DNA of 45,235 nucleotides, taken from positions 1 through 45,235 of the forward strand of contig JAPHSY010000054.1 in the NCBI GenBank assembly GCA_026196495.1, in the 5' to 3' direction. Every line of letters starts with the position of its first letter. Position 1 is the stretch's first letter. Position numbers and translations under genes: made by a program. This document shows, one piece after another, positions 19,473 to 28,697 of the stretch. The notes beneath the pieces were generated by a model. It saw nothing but the letters and a program-made list of their open reading frames with translations, was not told the origin of the DNA and did no database searches. The DNA is from Magnetovibrio sp. (GTDB taxonomy: Bacteria; Pseudomonadota; Alphaproteobacteria; Rhodospirillales; Magnetovibrionaceae).

Positions 19473-19853
19473 TTATTCCAAACCTGCATTAATCAAGGCC
19501 AATTGATCGCGTTTTAATCGCGCGGGATCAATACAGTTCTGTGTTTTTGTCCAAGCCTCCACGGTAAAATCAGGCCGCGCCTCTAGCAGGGCTTCAATAT
19601 ACTGGCATGCTTTGTCCCCTTGCCCCATATAGCTATAGGTCAAAATAATATCCACCAAACCAAATCCCGGACTTTGCCGGTTATAGTCTGACAAAATTTC
19701 TAAGGCCTCATCAAACCGACCTGCGTAACGATAGGCATGACCTAAAACACCGCTAAGCGTTCGCACTTCATCAGCTTGCATTTGGCGGCTAAACCCCACC
19801 ATATCCGCAGCTAAAATGGCAGCTAATTTTCTTTGAACGGGCCGCTCCGACAT
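19473..19853 (-). pseudogene. Remnant of a class III cyclase with TPR tail (internal deletion)
   Basis: This 126-residue frame joins two ends of a larger protein. Residues 1-28 (SERPVQRKLAAILAADMVGFSRQM) match the start of the catalytic domain in CyaB-type adenylate/guanylate cyclases. From about residue 33 it jumps to two TPR-like helices and the tail ending DPARLKRDQLALINAGL, as at the C-terminus of the same family. Relatives are typically about 550-650 residues, so some 450 residues of catalytic and middle region seem to be missing, in frame. None of the metal- or nucleotide-binding residues remain, so it cannot cyclise nucleotides. The frame is open further upstream, but that part overlaps the trpB terminator. 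Confidence 0.72.
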
Positions 19854-19919
19854 CGCAACACTCTCTCCCGCGTGTACTGAGCCTAAGCTTGCATATGCTG
19901 GTTGAAAGCCCGAGTGACA

Positions 19920-19958
19920 ACAAAAGAAAAACCGCACCAGCCATCGCCGATGCGGTTT
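19920..19958 (-). terminator. Rho-independent terminator after the TrpB2 gene
   Basis: On the minus strand, AAACCGCA (19951-19958) pairs with TGCGGTTT (19929-19936) around a 14-base loop, followed by TTCTTTTG. It lies 31 bases after the stop of the tryptophan synthase gene. Confidence 0.8.
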
Positions 19959-19989
19959 CCCCAAATACATTGATCAAGAAACTAAATTT

Positions 19990-21354
19990 CTACTCAGCGA
20001 CATCAGGAAGCATGCTGAGAGACTTCTCCAGGCTTGCTTCATCATAAGGCTCATCAACCAACTTGCCATCAAAGAAGTCCGTGTAGGCCTGCATATCGAA
20101 ATAGCCATGACCGGACAAGTTGAACAAAATAGTTTTGCTTTCACCCGAAGCTTTGCATTTCAATGCTTCATCGATAGCACCTTGTACAGCGTGTGTGCTC
20201 TCGGGTGCCGGAACAATGCCTTCAGCTTTGGCAAACAAAACCCCTGCATTAAAGCAATCGATCTGACCGTAAGCACGTGCTTCCATAAGACCAAGGTCAT
20301 AAGCATGACTGACCAGCGGCCCCATGCCGTGATAACGTAGACCACCCGCATGGATCGGTGATGGCACAAACTTGGAACCCAACGTGTGCATTTTCACCAA
20401 CGGCGTCAGGCTGGCTGAATCACCGTGGTCATAAGCAAACTTACCTTTGGTGAGTGTTGGGCATGACGCTGGTTCAACAGCAATGATTTTGGTGTTTTTG
20501 CCTTCGCGCAAATTGCGCCCGATATACGGGAACGACAAACCAGCCAAGTTAGAACCACCACCTGCACAGCCAATAACGATATCAGGATCATCCCCCGCCA
20601 TATCCATTTGTTCCATGGCTTCCAAGCCAATGACGGATTGATGCAGAATCACGTGGTTCAACACGCTGCCCAAGGCATACTTGGTATCATCACGACCCGC
20701 GGCCAACTCAACGGCTTCGGAAATGGCAATCCCTAAAGAACCGGTGCTATCGGGATGTTCGGCTAAAACCGCACGCCCTGCATTGGTTTCTTCGGATGGG
20801 CTGGGGACACAACGTGCACCAAAAGTTTGCATCAAGGCACGGCGATAAGGTTTTTGCTGATAGCTCACCTTCACCATATAAACATCGACTTCTAAACCGA
20901 AATACTGACCGGCATACGCAATGGATGATCCCCACTGCCCTGCACCTGTTTCCGTGGTTAAGCGCTTGGTGCCTTCTTCTTTGTTGTAAAAAGCTTGTGG
21001 CACAGCGGTGTTTGGTTTGTGAGAGCCAGTTGGGCTGACACCTTCGTACTTGTAGTAAATCTTCGCAGGCGTATCTAATGCCTTCTCCAACTTACGCGCA
21101 CGGAAAAGTGGTGATGGCCTCCATTGCGCAAGCACATCGCGAACTGGCTCAGGAATTTCAATTTCACGCTCTTGTGTAACTTCTTGTTGAATCAGAGCCA
21201 TCGGAAACAAAGGGGCTAAATCCTCTGGGCCAACCGGTTGCCCTGTACCGGGATGCAGTACTGCAGGTGGAGGCTCCGGCAAGTCAGCCGTAAGGTTGTA
21301 CCATGACTTTGGTATACGATCTTCGGTAAGCAGGTATTTAATACTGTCGGTCAT
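19990..21354 (-). CDS. TrpB2-type tryptophan synthase beta chain
   Basis: A PLP-dependent enzyme of 454 residues in the TrpB2 (TrpB-like) subfamily, which condenses indole with serine to make tryptophan and lacks the tight TrpA-binding features of ordinary TrpB1. The PLP lysine lies in SPTGSHKPNTAV (about residue 122), ETGAGQWG follows, and the phosphate-binding loop is GCAGGGSNLAGL. The long N-terminal extension and the sequence RPSPLFRARKLEKAL are typical of TrpB2. I start it at 21354, after AAGGGG. It stands alone with its own terminator; no trpA or other trp gene is in the window. A role in indole salvage is possible. Confidence 0.93.
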   Translation of the reverse strand: MTDSIKYLLTEDRIPKSWYNLTADLPEPPPAVLHPGTGQPVGPEDLAPLFPMALIQQEVTQEREIEIPEPVRDVLAQWRPSPLFRARKLEKALDTPAKIYYKYEGVSPTGSHKPNTAVPQAFYNKEEGTKRLTTETGAGQWGSSIAYAGQYFGLEVDVYMVKVSYQQKPYRRALMQTFGARCVPSPSEETNAGRAVLAEHPDSTGSLGIAISEAVELAAGRDDTKYALGSVLNHVILHQSVIGLEAMEQMDMAGDDPDIVIGCAGGGSNLAGLSFPYIGRNLREGKNTKIIAVEPASCPTLTKGKFAYDHGDSASLTPLVKMHTLGSKFVPSPIHAGGLRYHGMGPLVSHAYDLGLMEARAYGQIDCFNAGVLFAKAEGIVPAPESTHAVQGAIDEALKCKASGESKTILFNLSGHGYFDMQAYTDFFDGKLVDEPYDEASLEKSLSMLPDVAE

Positions 21355-21576
21355 AAACGGAATTCCCCTTCCATAATGAACCATAAATTTATAAGCATCT
21401 GTGCGGCGTATTATCTGCCTCTCAGCCTGAAATATCCACCACCAAAATTACCCTCAAAGCTTGTTTCAATTCTTTGATGGGAGTACAACAAGCTAAGCGA
21501 CAAACACGCAGCAAAAGAAAAAACTAAAGAGTTCTTAGGAACCTTAAGCTGCGGCCTTTTGAGGGGCACTGCCATT

Positions 21577-22992
21577 ATGGCAAAAGCAGTCAAATCAACG
21601 GTCTTGGAAATCAAGGACCGTACACCTTCGACTATTTCAGAAGTGGGTGACGTCTTGCGGGCGATGTCTGCCGAAGACATTGCCGTCATCATGGATTCGA
21701 TTACCGATCTGGTCTGCATTTGCGTTGAACGCAAAATCCAGCATATCAACACCATGGGAATGGAGATGATGCAGGCCAATTCTCCCGATGAATTGTTGGG
21801 ACATTGTTTCCAGGATTTTGTCTGCGATGACTTTTCTGCCAGTGTTGAAAACATTATCGCTGTTATGGCTGACGAAAAGGATGCCACGCCACTACGCATC
21901 AAGACGATTAAATCCAATATGGTAAGCTTCAACCTGAAAGTTGTGACCCTTCCAGGTCATGAGAAGCAGACCCACGTCATCATCGGTGAAAACCTAACGG
22001 TTCAAGCCAAAATGGCTGAAGCCATTCATCAAAGCAAAGCACGTTTTCGCAAATTGGTGAACAACGCCCTAGACCTCATTTGCGTCATGGATCAGGGCCA
22101 GATCAGTTACATCAACAAAGCAGGTTTAAAATTGCTCAAGGCCAAAAACGAAGATGATGTTGTGAACAAGGGCCTCGATACATTCTTACACAACGACTAC
22201 AAGGGGATTTTCTCTGACAATGCTGCGGAACTGGCTGCGGAAGACATGCTCATCCCTGTACGCCTACTGGATTTCGAAGGAAACCCTATCGAAGCTGAGA
22301 TCGGCGTAACATTGTTGGATGATGTCAGCGGTCAAAACTACATGATCGAAGCCCGTGATATTACCGCACACAATCGAGCTGTAACGGCCTTACGTGCTTC
22401 CATTGAAAACTTGGAACAACGGGTTCAAGCACGCACAAGAGCACTTCAGGAAGAAGTTGCAGAACGCCGCCGCGCCGAAGAAATGCTACGCCATGTAGCA
22501 ACCCACGATGGCCTCACTGATTTACCAAACCGGGCACTGTTGATGGATCGCCTCGACTCCACCATTGCACAGGCAAAGCGCAATCAAACAAAATGCGCTG
22601 TGGTGTTTATTGATTTGGATGGCTTTAAGCCGATCAACGACACTCTTGGTCATGACAAAGGTGATTTGGTCCTGCGTGAAACGGCTACACGCCTCAACGC
22701 GTGCATTCGTGAAACCGATACAGCCGCACGCTTTGGCGGTGACGAATTTGTTGTGGTACTGAGCAACCTGAACGAAGCTGAAGATGCTAGTCCTGTTGCA
22801 CAGAAAGTAATTGATAGCCTTTCTATTCCCATTGAGTTTGAAAATGGTGTTGCCAATATCGGTGCCAGTATTGGCATCGCACTTTACCCGGACCATGGCT
22901 CCAGTGCTGAAGACATCATTAAGCGCGCGGATGCTGCAATGTACGATGTAAAGGGCAGCGGCAAAAACAATTACAGCTATGCCAAAGATTAG
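21577..22992 (+). CDS. PAS-PAS-GGDEF diguanylate cyclase
   Basis: A 471-residue soluble protein that probably makes cyclic di-GMP. Two PAS-like domains (about 30-145 and 150-275) are followed by a coiled coil (about 265-300) and a GGDEF domain (about 305-470). The active site reads FGGDEF, and an RETD sequence five residues before it forms a complete RxxD inhibitory site, so product feedback is expected. No EAL domain is present. The ATG at 21577 has GAGGGG 10 bases upstream. It is divergent from trpB2 and followed by a strong terminator. The signal sensed by the PAS domains cannot be deduced. Confidence 0.95.
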   Translation: MAKAVKSTVLEIKDRTPSTISEVGDVLRAMSAEDIAVIMDSITDLVCICVERKIQHINTMGMEMMQANSPDELLGHCFQDFVCDDFSASVENIIAVMADEKDATPLRIKTIKSNMVSFNLKVVTLPGHEKQTHVIIGENLTVQAKMAEAIHQSKARFRKLVNNALDLICVMDQGQISYINKAGLKLLKAKNEDDVVNKGLDTFLHNDYKGIFSDNAAELAAEDMLIPVRLLDFEGNPIEAEIGVTLLDDVSGQNYMIEARDITAHNRAVTALRASIENLEQRVQARTRALQEEVAERRRAEEMLRHVATHDGLTDLPNRALLMDRLDSTIAQAKRNQTKCAVVFIDLDGFKPINDTLGHDKGDLVLRETATRLNACIRETDTAARFGGDEFVVVLSNLNEAEDASPVAQKVIDSLSIPIEFENGVANIGASIGIALYPDHGSSAEDIIKRADAAMYDVKGSGKNNYSYAKD

Positions 22993-23012
22993 TTTTTCGA
23001 CTGCAGAAATTC

Positions 23013-23048
23013 AAAAGGCCCCGCCAAATTGGACGGGGCCTTTTGTTT
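23013..23048 (+). terminator. Terminator between the GGDEF gene and htrA (possibly bidirectional)
   Basis: An 11-bp stem, AAAAGGCCCCG with CGGGGCCTTTT (23013-23023 and 23034-23044), has a ten-base loop and is followed by GTTTT. Because the outer pairs are A-T runs, it can also serve the convergent protease gene on the minus strand. Confidence 0.93.
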
Positions 23049-23063
23049 TAAGAGAACGACGTT

Positions 23064-24587
23064 TTAGCGTAATTGCACAGCCACGAACCGGAACCCCGAT
23101 TGTCCTTCGACCAGTAGCAACACAGAACGCTTACCAGCTTTCTTTGCCGCCTTAACCAATCGACGAGCATCATCTGGTGAACTGACCTTTTCTTGACTGA
23201 TTTCACCAATCACATCACCTGTACGAATGCCTTCTTCATAAGCTGAACCTTCTGCATCGACATCTGTCACCACCAAGCCTTTGGTGCCTTCTGCCAAATC
23301 GAAACGTTTCAATACAGATTCAGTCGGGGCAGCAATGTTCAGACCCAATTCTGCCAATGAAACCTCGGCAGATTTGGATGAAGGCTTCGGTGAGCGAGAA
23401 GCAACTTGATCCGTATCATCCAAGCGGCCAATTTTGACACTCAAAATTTTAATGCGACCATCACGCCAAATTTTAACCTTCACAGCCTTTTCAACTTCTG
23501 TTCCCGCAACAATCCGGGGAAGTTTGCGCATTTCAGTAACAGATTGGCCATCAAATTCCAAAATTACGTCACGGGCTTTGATGCCAGCTTTGTCTGCAGG
23601 GCCGTCTTCCACAACACTGGCAACCAATGCACCTTCAGTTTTATCCAGGCCTAAGGTTTCGGCAATGGATTCTGTAACCACTTGGATGTGAACACCCAAC
23701 CAACCACGACTGACTTGACCGTGTTTGATCAACTGCTTAATCACCACTTGGGCTGCATTGGACGGAATGGCAAAGCCAATACCAACGCTGCCGCCAGATG
23801 GGGAATAGATTGCGGTGTTGATGCCAATCACCTCACCATCCATGTTGAACATCGGGCCACCGGAGTTCCCACGGTTGATGGAAGCATCCGTTTGAATAAA
23901 ATCATCATAGGGTCCTGCATTGATGTCACGACCACGGGCCGAAATAATGCCAGCCGTGACTGAACCACCCAAACCAAACGGATTACCGATTGCCACAACC
24001 CAGTCGCCAACACGTGATGAAGAGCTGTTGCCAAAGGGAACCGATGGTAGTTTGCGGTCTGTATGTATTTTCAAAACTGCAAGATCTGATTTTGCATCAC
24101 GCCCAACGATTTCAGCAGCCAAACGGGTATCGTCTTGCAGGATGACAGACACTTCATCCGCACCTTCAACAACGTGATTGTTGGTCACAACAAACGCATC
24201 GCCGTTGCTTTTGTAATCGATGATAAAGCCTGATCCCAAGGATGTGGCTTTGCGTTTTTGTGGACGCTGACCGCCTTGTGAGTCACCGGGCTGGCCGCGC
24301 TCAAAAAAATCTTTGAAAAAGTCTTCAAATGGAGAGCCCGGGGGAAACTGCGGCATCTCTTGTTGATTACCACGTCCTTCTACCACTTGCGTGGTGGAAA
24401 TATTGACCACAGCTGGCAGCAATTTATCGGCTAAGTCAGCGAAGCTTTCCGGCGCACTTTTGGCATCAGCATTTTGTATTGGCAACGAAAACGCGCCCAA
24501 TACAACAAACACAAATGCCATCAAACGAAGCAGGTTCAAAGAGAGAGTACTGTTTTGGCTTTTCATAAGACTATTCGATCGATCCAT
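23064..24587 (-). CDS. degP: Periplasmic HtrA/Do-type serine protease
   Basis: A 507-residue protease and chaperone for misfolded envelope proteins. The N-terminus carries a hydrophobic export signal (about 17-38, cleavage likely after NADA). The trypsin-like domain has the complete triad: His138 (TNNHVV), Asp168 (KSDLAV) and Ser242 (GNSGGP). Two PDZ domains follow (about 310-400 and 420-505). A Gly/Gln-rich loop near 95-115 corresponds to the LA loop. The start is uncertain: the ATG at 24587 or the one at 24566; neither has a strong ribosome binding site. It lies downstream of hflKC and the DUF2065 gene. DegP, DegQ and MucD cannot be told apart here. Confidence 0.93.
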   Translation of the reverse strand: MDRSNSLMKSQNSTLSLNLLRLMAFVFVVLGAFSLPIQNADAKSAPESFADLADKLLPAVVNISTTQVVEGRGNQQEMPQFPPGSPFEDFFKDFFERGQPGDSQGGQRPQKRKATSLGSGFIIDYKSNGDAFVVTNNHVVEGADEVSVILQDDTRLAAEIVGRDAKSDLAVLKIHTDRKLPSVPFGNSSSSRVGDWVVAIGNPFGLGGSVTAGIISARGRDINAGPYDDFIQTDASINRGNSGGPMFNMDGEVIGINTAIYSPSGGSVGIGFAIPSNAAQVVIKQLIKHGQVSRGWLGVHIQVVTESIAETLGLDKTEGALVASVVEDGPADKAGIKARDVILEFDGQSVTEMRKLPRIVAGTEVEKAVKVKIWRDGRIKILSVKIGRLDDTDQVASRSPKPSSKSAEVSLAELGLNIAAPTESVLKRFDLAEGTKGLVVTDVDAEGSAYEEGIRTGDVIGEISQEKVSSPDDARRLVKAAKKAGKRSVLLLVEGQSGFRFVAVQLR

Positions 24588-24720
24588 TTCAACATTTGCG
24601 GGAACGAAACCCGCATTCTTATAGGAATATATAAGAACGAAATTAGGAAGAAGTATGGCGGAACGTGGCCTCAATTGCGACTTTTTTTCCCGCATCGGCA
24701 TAGCTTCGCCGCAATTGGAG

Positions 24721-24906
24721 TCAGCTTTGCGCCAACCACACCACAAATAATCCGAAGGATGCCGTCATCACAGCCGCAACCCGGATTTGCATTTCATCTA
24801 AACTGAGCATACTGACCATGGCGCGACGCATGAAATCTGGGAACAAGGCATAAAGCACGCCTTCGATCACCAACATCAATCCAAACGCAGCAACAAAGTT
24901 GATCAT
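24721..24906 (-). CDS. DUF2065 (YjeT-like) small membrane protein
   Basis: A 61-residue protein with two membrane helices (about 2-20 and 42-60) joined by a short loop containing FPDFMRRAM. It matches the DUF2065 family, whose E. coli member YjeT is also encoded next to hflC. The function is unknown. Three in-frame ATGs occur; I choose 24906 because AAGGA lies 9 bases upstream, whereas it abuts the first ATG. A terminator separates it from hflC, so it may depend on read-through or its own promoter. Confidence 0.88.
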   Translation of the reverse strand: MINFVAAFGLMLVIEGVLYALFPDFMRRAMVSMLSLDEMQIRVAAVMTASFGLFVVWLAQS

Positions 24907-24929
24907 TGGCATCATTCCTTATCGTTTCT

Positions 24930-24966
24930 AAGAAAACGGCCCGCCCCTAATTAGGAACGGGCCGTT
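24930..24966 (-). terminator. Rho-independent terminator after hflC
   Basis: On the minus strand, AACGGCCCG (24958-24966) pairs perfectly with CGGGCCGTT (24935-24943) around a 14-base loop that itself contains CCTAATTAGG, followed by TTCTT. It lies 22 bases after the hflC stop codon. Confidence 0.87.
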
Positions 24967-24988
24967 ACTTCGGTCACATATAGATGAC

Positions 24989-25864
24989 TTAGCGTTTACC
25001 AGTTTGATCACCAAAGAAACGGAAGAAGTCACTGTCAGGCGACAACACCAAGTTGGTGTCACCACCAGCCAACGATTCTCGATACGCTGTCATAGAACGG
25101 TAGAATGCAAAGAACTCTGGATCTTGACCGTAGGCCTCACCCAAGATGATGTTACGTGCCGCATCACCTTCACCACGCAAGATTTGTGCTTGGCGTTGAG
25201 CTTCAGCCAAGATCACCGTCTTCTTACGATCCGCTTGGGATTCGATGGTGAGCTTTGCTTTTCCACCGTCAGCACGAAGTTGGTTGGCTTCCTTCACACG
25301 GTCAGAACGCATGCGATTATAAACCGTTTGCGAAATTTCCGGGGGAAGGTCAGTGCGTCCGATACGCACATCAACGATTTCAATGCCGTAATTCTTGGTT
25401 TCAGCAGCAATACGCTGTTCAATTTCAACCATGATGTCATCACGCTTTTCCGACAGCAAGTCGGTCAAGTTATTTCGCGCCATAGAATCACGCACAGCAG
25501 AATTCAGGATACTACCCACTTGATCACGAAATGCATTTTCAGTCCTCAACGCTTGGAAAAAGCGCAAGGGATCAATAATGCGATAACGGGCAAATGCATC
25601 CACATTGATACGTTTCTGATCGGCCAAAGTAACCTGATCTGGACGCGGGTCCAGATCCAAAACACGATTTTCGTAATAGACCACATTCTGGATAAACGGC
25701 ATTTTGACGTTCAAACCAGGTTCATGAATGACTCGTTTAGGATTACCAAACTGCATCACGATGGCTTGTTCTGTTTGGGATACCGTAAACAACGCAGACG
25801 ATGCGACAATGCCACCACCCAATACAAGAACACCAAGAACGGCCATGAAGACTTTATTCATCAC
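24989..25864 (-). CDS. hflC: FtsH regulator HflC (SPFH/band 7 protein)
   Basis: A 291-residue membrane protein with one N-terminal anchor (about 5-25) and a band-7/SPFH domain on the periplasmic side. Together with HflK it forms a large cage around the FtsH protease and limits its action on membrane proteins. Characteristic stretches are QTEQAIVMQFGNPKRV, the EIVDVRIGRTDLP segment, and the helical EAQRQAQILRGEGDA. Its ATG overlaps the hflK stop by four bases, so the two are coupled. Confidence 0.97.
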   Translation of the reverse strand: MMNKVFMAVLGVLVLGGGIVASSALFTVSQTEQAIVMQFGNPKRVIHEPGLNVKMPFIQNVVYYENRVLDLDPRPDQVTLADQKRINVDAFARYRIIDPLRFFQALRTENAFRDQVGSILNSAVRDSMARNNLTDLLSEKRDDIMVEIEQRIAAETKNYGIEIVDVRIGRTDLPPEISQTVYNRMRSDRVKEANQLRADGGKAKLTIESQADRKKTVILAEAQRQAQILRGEGDAARNIILGEAYGQDPEFFAFYRSMTAYRESLAGGDTNLVLSPDSDFFRFFGDQTGKR

Positions 25865-26991
25865 TGAGCTCCTGCATTTTTCTTAAGTTCAGGTAACGGC
25901 AAATACGGCACCACCCCACCACCATTTTTATCCAAGATCACTTTATTGGAATTCTTCATGATCTCTTCCATGGCTTCCAAATACAACCGCTGTGTGGTGA
26001 CGTCCTTGGCGACCTTGTAGCTTTCATAAACAGATATGAAACGCTTGGCTTCACCTTGTGCATTCTTAATCACTTGCTCTTTATAAGCTTCGGCTTGTTG
26101 CAACATTTTTGCGGCTTCACCTTCTGCGGTCGGCACAATTTTGTTGGCATAGGCTTCAGCTTCGTTTTTCAAACGATCTAAATCTTGTCGCGCCGATTGA
26201 ACATCGTTAAATGCGTCAATGACCTGAGCAGGAGGATCACCTTTCAAGAACTGGACTTCTATAACCGAGATACCCGACTTATAACCATCTAGGATACTCT
26301 GCAACAAATCGCGGGCTTGGTTTGCCACCTGTTGGCGGTCTGTAGTCATCGCGTTTTGTAAAGTCGTCTGACCAATAATTTCACGCATGGCACTTTCGGC
26401 TGCCAGCTTCACGGTCCCTTCCGGATCGCGGATATTGAACAGATAATCACCGGCACTCTTAACTTTCCACTGCACACGGAAGTCCACATCAAAGATGTTT
26501 TGATCCTTTGTGAGCATCAAGCTTTCTTCCAAGACATCACGACCTGCTGTCGTTGTTCGTCCAAAAGCTGATGATGTTTCGCCTGCACCGACAAAGCCTA
26601 CGTCAATACGGCGTACAGCTTCAACATTGGGCCTCATGTACGATCCAATGGGTGTTGGGTAGTACCAATGCAGACCAGGACCAACATCTTGTTCCGGTAC
26701 GTGTTTACCAAACAACATAACAACACCACGGTGACCAGTATCCACACGGAAAATACCGCTGGCCATCCACAATACAAATGCCGCCAGTATGGCCAATGCA
26801 ATAGCGCGACCAGAGCCAAAACCACCGGGCATCATATTTTTAAAGTTATCCTGTGATCGGCGCAGTATTTCTTCAATATCAGGGGGCTGTTGCCCACCAC
26901 CAGTGGGTCCACCACCGCCACCCCAGGGTCCGCCGCCGTTTCCGCCGCCGCCGCCCCATGGTCCGCCTCCACCTTGAGGTTTCCAAGCCAT
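25861..26991 (-). CDS. hflK: FtsH regulator HflK (SPFH/band 7 protein)
   Basis: The 376-residue partner of HflC. The first 35 residues are glycine-rich low complexity (repeats of GGGGPWGGG), as in many HflK proteins, followed by one membrane helix (about 68-85) and the band-7 domain with DTGHRGVVMLFGK and the alanine/glutamate-rich helix EAEAYANKIVPTAEGEAAK. It is the first gene of the hflK-hflC unit and is divergent from mrp. The intergenic region holds a palindrome that may be regulatory. Confidence 0.97.
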   Translation of the reverse strand: MAWKPQGGGGPWGGGGGNGGGPWGGGGGPTGGGQQPPDIEEILRRSQDNFKNMMPGGFGSGRAIALAILAAFVLWMASGIFRVDTGHRGVVMLFGKHVPEQDVGPGLHWYYPTPIGSYMRPNVEAVRRIDVGFVGAGETSSAFGRTTTAGRDVLEESLMLTKDQNIFDVDFRVQWKVKSAGDYLFNIRDPEGTVKLAAESAMREIIGQTTLQNAMTTDRQQVANQARDLLQSILDGYKSGISVIEVQFLKGDPPAQVIDAFNDVQSARQDLDRLKNEAEAYANKIVPTAEGEAAKMLQQAEAYKEQVIKNAQGEAKRFISVYESYKVAKDVTTQRLYLEAMEEIMKNSNKVILDKNGGGVVPYLPLPELKKNAGAQ

Positions 26992-27084
26992 GAGCTTTAT
27001 TTTCCTTCAAATCCGTTGTTCAAAGTGACTCAAACGGGTAAAAAGCACCTGCAAGAGCCATTTATATTTTGCTTTTCTAATACG

Positions 27085-27103
27085 AGACCCTATATCAGGG
27101 TCT
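27085..27103. promoter_or_regulatory. Inverted repeat in the hflK-mrp intergenic region
   Basis: A perfect 7-bp inverted repeat, AGACCCT-5-AGGGTCT, lies about midway between the divergent hflK and mrp genes (27085-27103). It could be an operator for either gene or a short RNA hairpin. I see no match to the heat-shock CIRCE element or to a known operator. Confidence 0.4.
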
Positions 27104-27211
27104 GTAACGCTTATAGGCTAGCCTGACGGGTCACGCAATCACATGTGGGCTTTGCGCACCAACATAGCCAGCTTATTGAAGGATATCTGCTCGTTTTCGG
27201 AGATTTCAAGC

Positions 27212-28339
27212 ATGTCGCAGATTAATGAAGAAATAATTCTCGAAACTTTGGCCACTGTCATGGACGGCGACCAGAATATTGTCGAAAAAGGTATGGTTCA
27301 GGGCCTCCAAGTCCAAGACGGCCATGTTATTTTCGCCGTCGTCGTTCCACCGTCTGTCGGTTCTCAAGCCGAACCCGTACGTAAAGAAGCCGAAGAAAAG
27401 GTTCACGCCTTGGATGGTGTGCTCTCTGCGACTGTGGTTTTGACTGCTGAAAACGAAGGCGGCCAAGCCCAAGCTGCCCCGCAAGCAGCCGCCCAAGGTG
27501 CGCCCCAAAAGGCTCCGCAACAACATGAAGGGCCTTTGATGCCGGGCGTTAAGTCCATCATTGCAGTCGCTTCGGGCAAAGGTGGCGTGGGTAAATCAAC
27601 CACCACCGTCAACTTGGCCTTGGCACTCAGCGCGAAAGGCCTGAAAGTAGGTCTGCTGGACGCAGATATTTATGGCCCATCAGTGCCGCGTATGTTGGGC
27701 ATCACTGGTGATCCGACCTCATCTGATGGTCAATTATTGGATCCCATGGTCGGACACGGCATCAAATGTATGTCCATCGGTTTCTTGGTCGAAGAAGAAT
27801 CCCCCGTTATTTGGCGCGGCCCAATGGCCCAAACCGCACTGGTGCAAATGATGCGCGACGTAAAATGGGGTGATTTGGACGTTCTCATGATTGATATGCC
27901 ACCGGGAACCGGTGACGTGCAATTAACCATGGCACAACAAGTTCCATTGACCGGTGCCGTAATCGTTTCCACGCCGCAAGACATTGCATTGTTGGATGCC
28001 CGTAAAGGCCTCAACATGTTCCGTCAAGTGGACGTACCCGTTTTGGGTATCGTTGAAAACATGAGCTACTTCGAATGCCCGAAATGTGGTGAACGCACCG
28101 ACGTGTTCAGCCATGGCGGCGCGAAAGAAGAAGCCGAGCTGTTGCAAATGGATTTCTTGGGCGAAATTCCGTTGGATATTAAAATCCGCGAAACCTCTGA
28201 TGGCGGTCACCCGATCGTCGATTCAGACCCCGACAGCCCGCACGCCAAAGCTTACACTGCTATTGCAGACACCGTCTGGAACAAAGCCTGTGAAAAGCTG
28301 GAAGCCAAAGCAGCTGCCATGCCGAATATCGTTCAGTAA
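27212..28339 (+). CDS. mrp: Mrp/ApbC-family Fe-S cluster carrier ATPase
   Basis: A 375-residue P-loop ATPase that carries and transfers iron-sulfur clusters. An N-terminal MIP18/DUF59 domain (about 1-85) is followed by an Ala/Gln-rich linker (about 88-112) and the ParA/MinD-type ATPase with the deviant Walker A motif [10 protein letters not shown]. The cluster-binding CxxC is in [10 protein letters not shown] start it at 27212, with GGAG about 10 bases upstream, where similarity begins; the frame is open to 27143. A terminator follows at 28393. Confidence 0.95.
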   Translation: MSQINEEIILETLATVMDGDQNIVEKGMVQGLQVQDGHVIFAVVVPPSVGSQAEPVRKEAEEKVHALDGVLSATVVLTAENEGGQAQAAPQAAAQGAPQKAPQQHEGPLMPGVKSIIAVASGKGGVGKSTTTVNLALALSAKGLKVGLLDADIYGPSVPRMLGITGDPTSSDGQLLDPMVGHGIKCMSIGFLVEEESPVIWRGPMAQTALVQMMRDVKWGDLDVLMIDMPPGTGDVQLTMAQQVPLTGAVIVSTPQDIALLDARKGLNMFRQVDVPVLGIVENMSYFECPKCGERTDVFSHGGAKEEAELLQMDFLGEIPLDIKIRETSDGGHPIVDSDPDSPHAKAYTAIADTVWNKACEKLEAKAAAMPNIVQ

Positions 28340-28392
28340 CACACTGAACTGTATCACTTGACAGCCCCTCTTGCGGGGGAGTTCATAAAGAT

Positions 28393-28430
28393 AGGGAGCC
28401 ATCACAATATGTGTTGGCTCCCTGTTCTTT
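28393..28430 (+). terminator. Rho-independent terminator after mrp
   Basis: A perfect 9-bp stem, AGGGAGCCA with TGGCTCCCT (28393-28401 and 28415-28423), has a 13-base loop and is followed by GTTCTTT. It lies 54 bases after the mrp stop. Confidence 0.85.
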
Positions 28431-28697
28431 AACGGCCGAACTCAATTCAGCTTAATAATTTCAAGTCATTTTTGCTGGCCACTTTTTCGGCCGTCTAAGA
28501 CTCCATCTTCGCCAAAATAACCGAACACAAGGTTTGGGCGACTTCTTCTGATCCCAATCATGGACATCATCAATTCCGATCAAAAAGCGATCACACACAT
28601 CCCACTACTTTTGCTCCCTTATTAACTCAATCTTCAAAAAAACACGCCATTGTTTGCCTTAAGAACGAACACGTTAAAACGGTCATAAGGCTGTCAA
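28431..28697. other. Non-coding stretch before the OmpA-like gene
   Basis: No gene is visible in this stretch, which is A/T-richer than its flanks. A 21-codon frame from about 28560 lacks a ribosome binding site and looks random. The end of the stretch carries AAGG, 7 bases or so before the OmpA-like ATG. I could not settle on a promoter. Confidence 0.5.
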
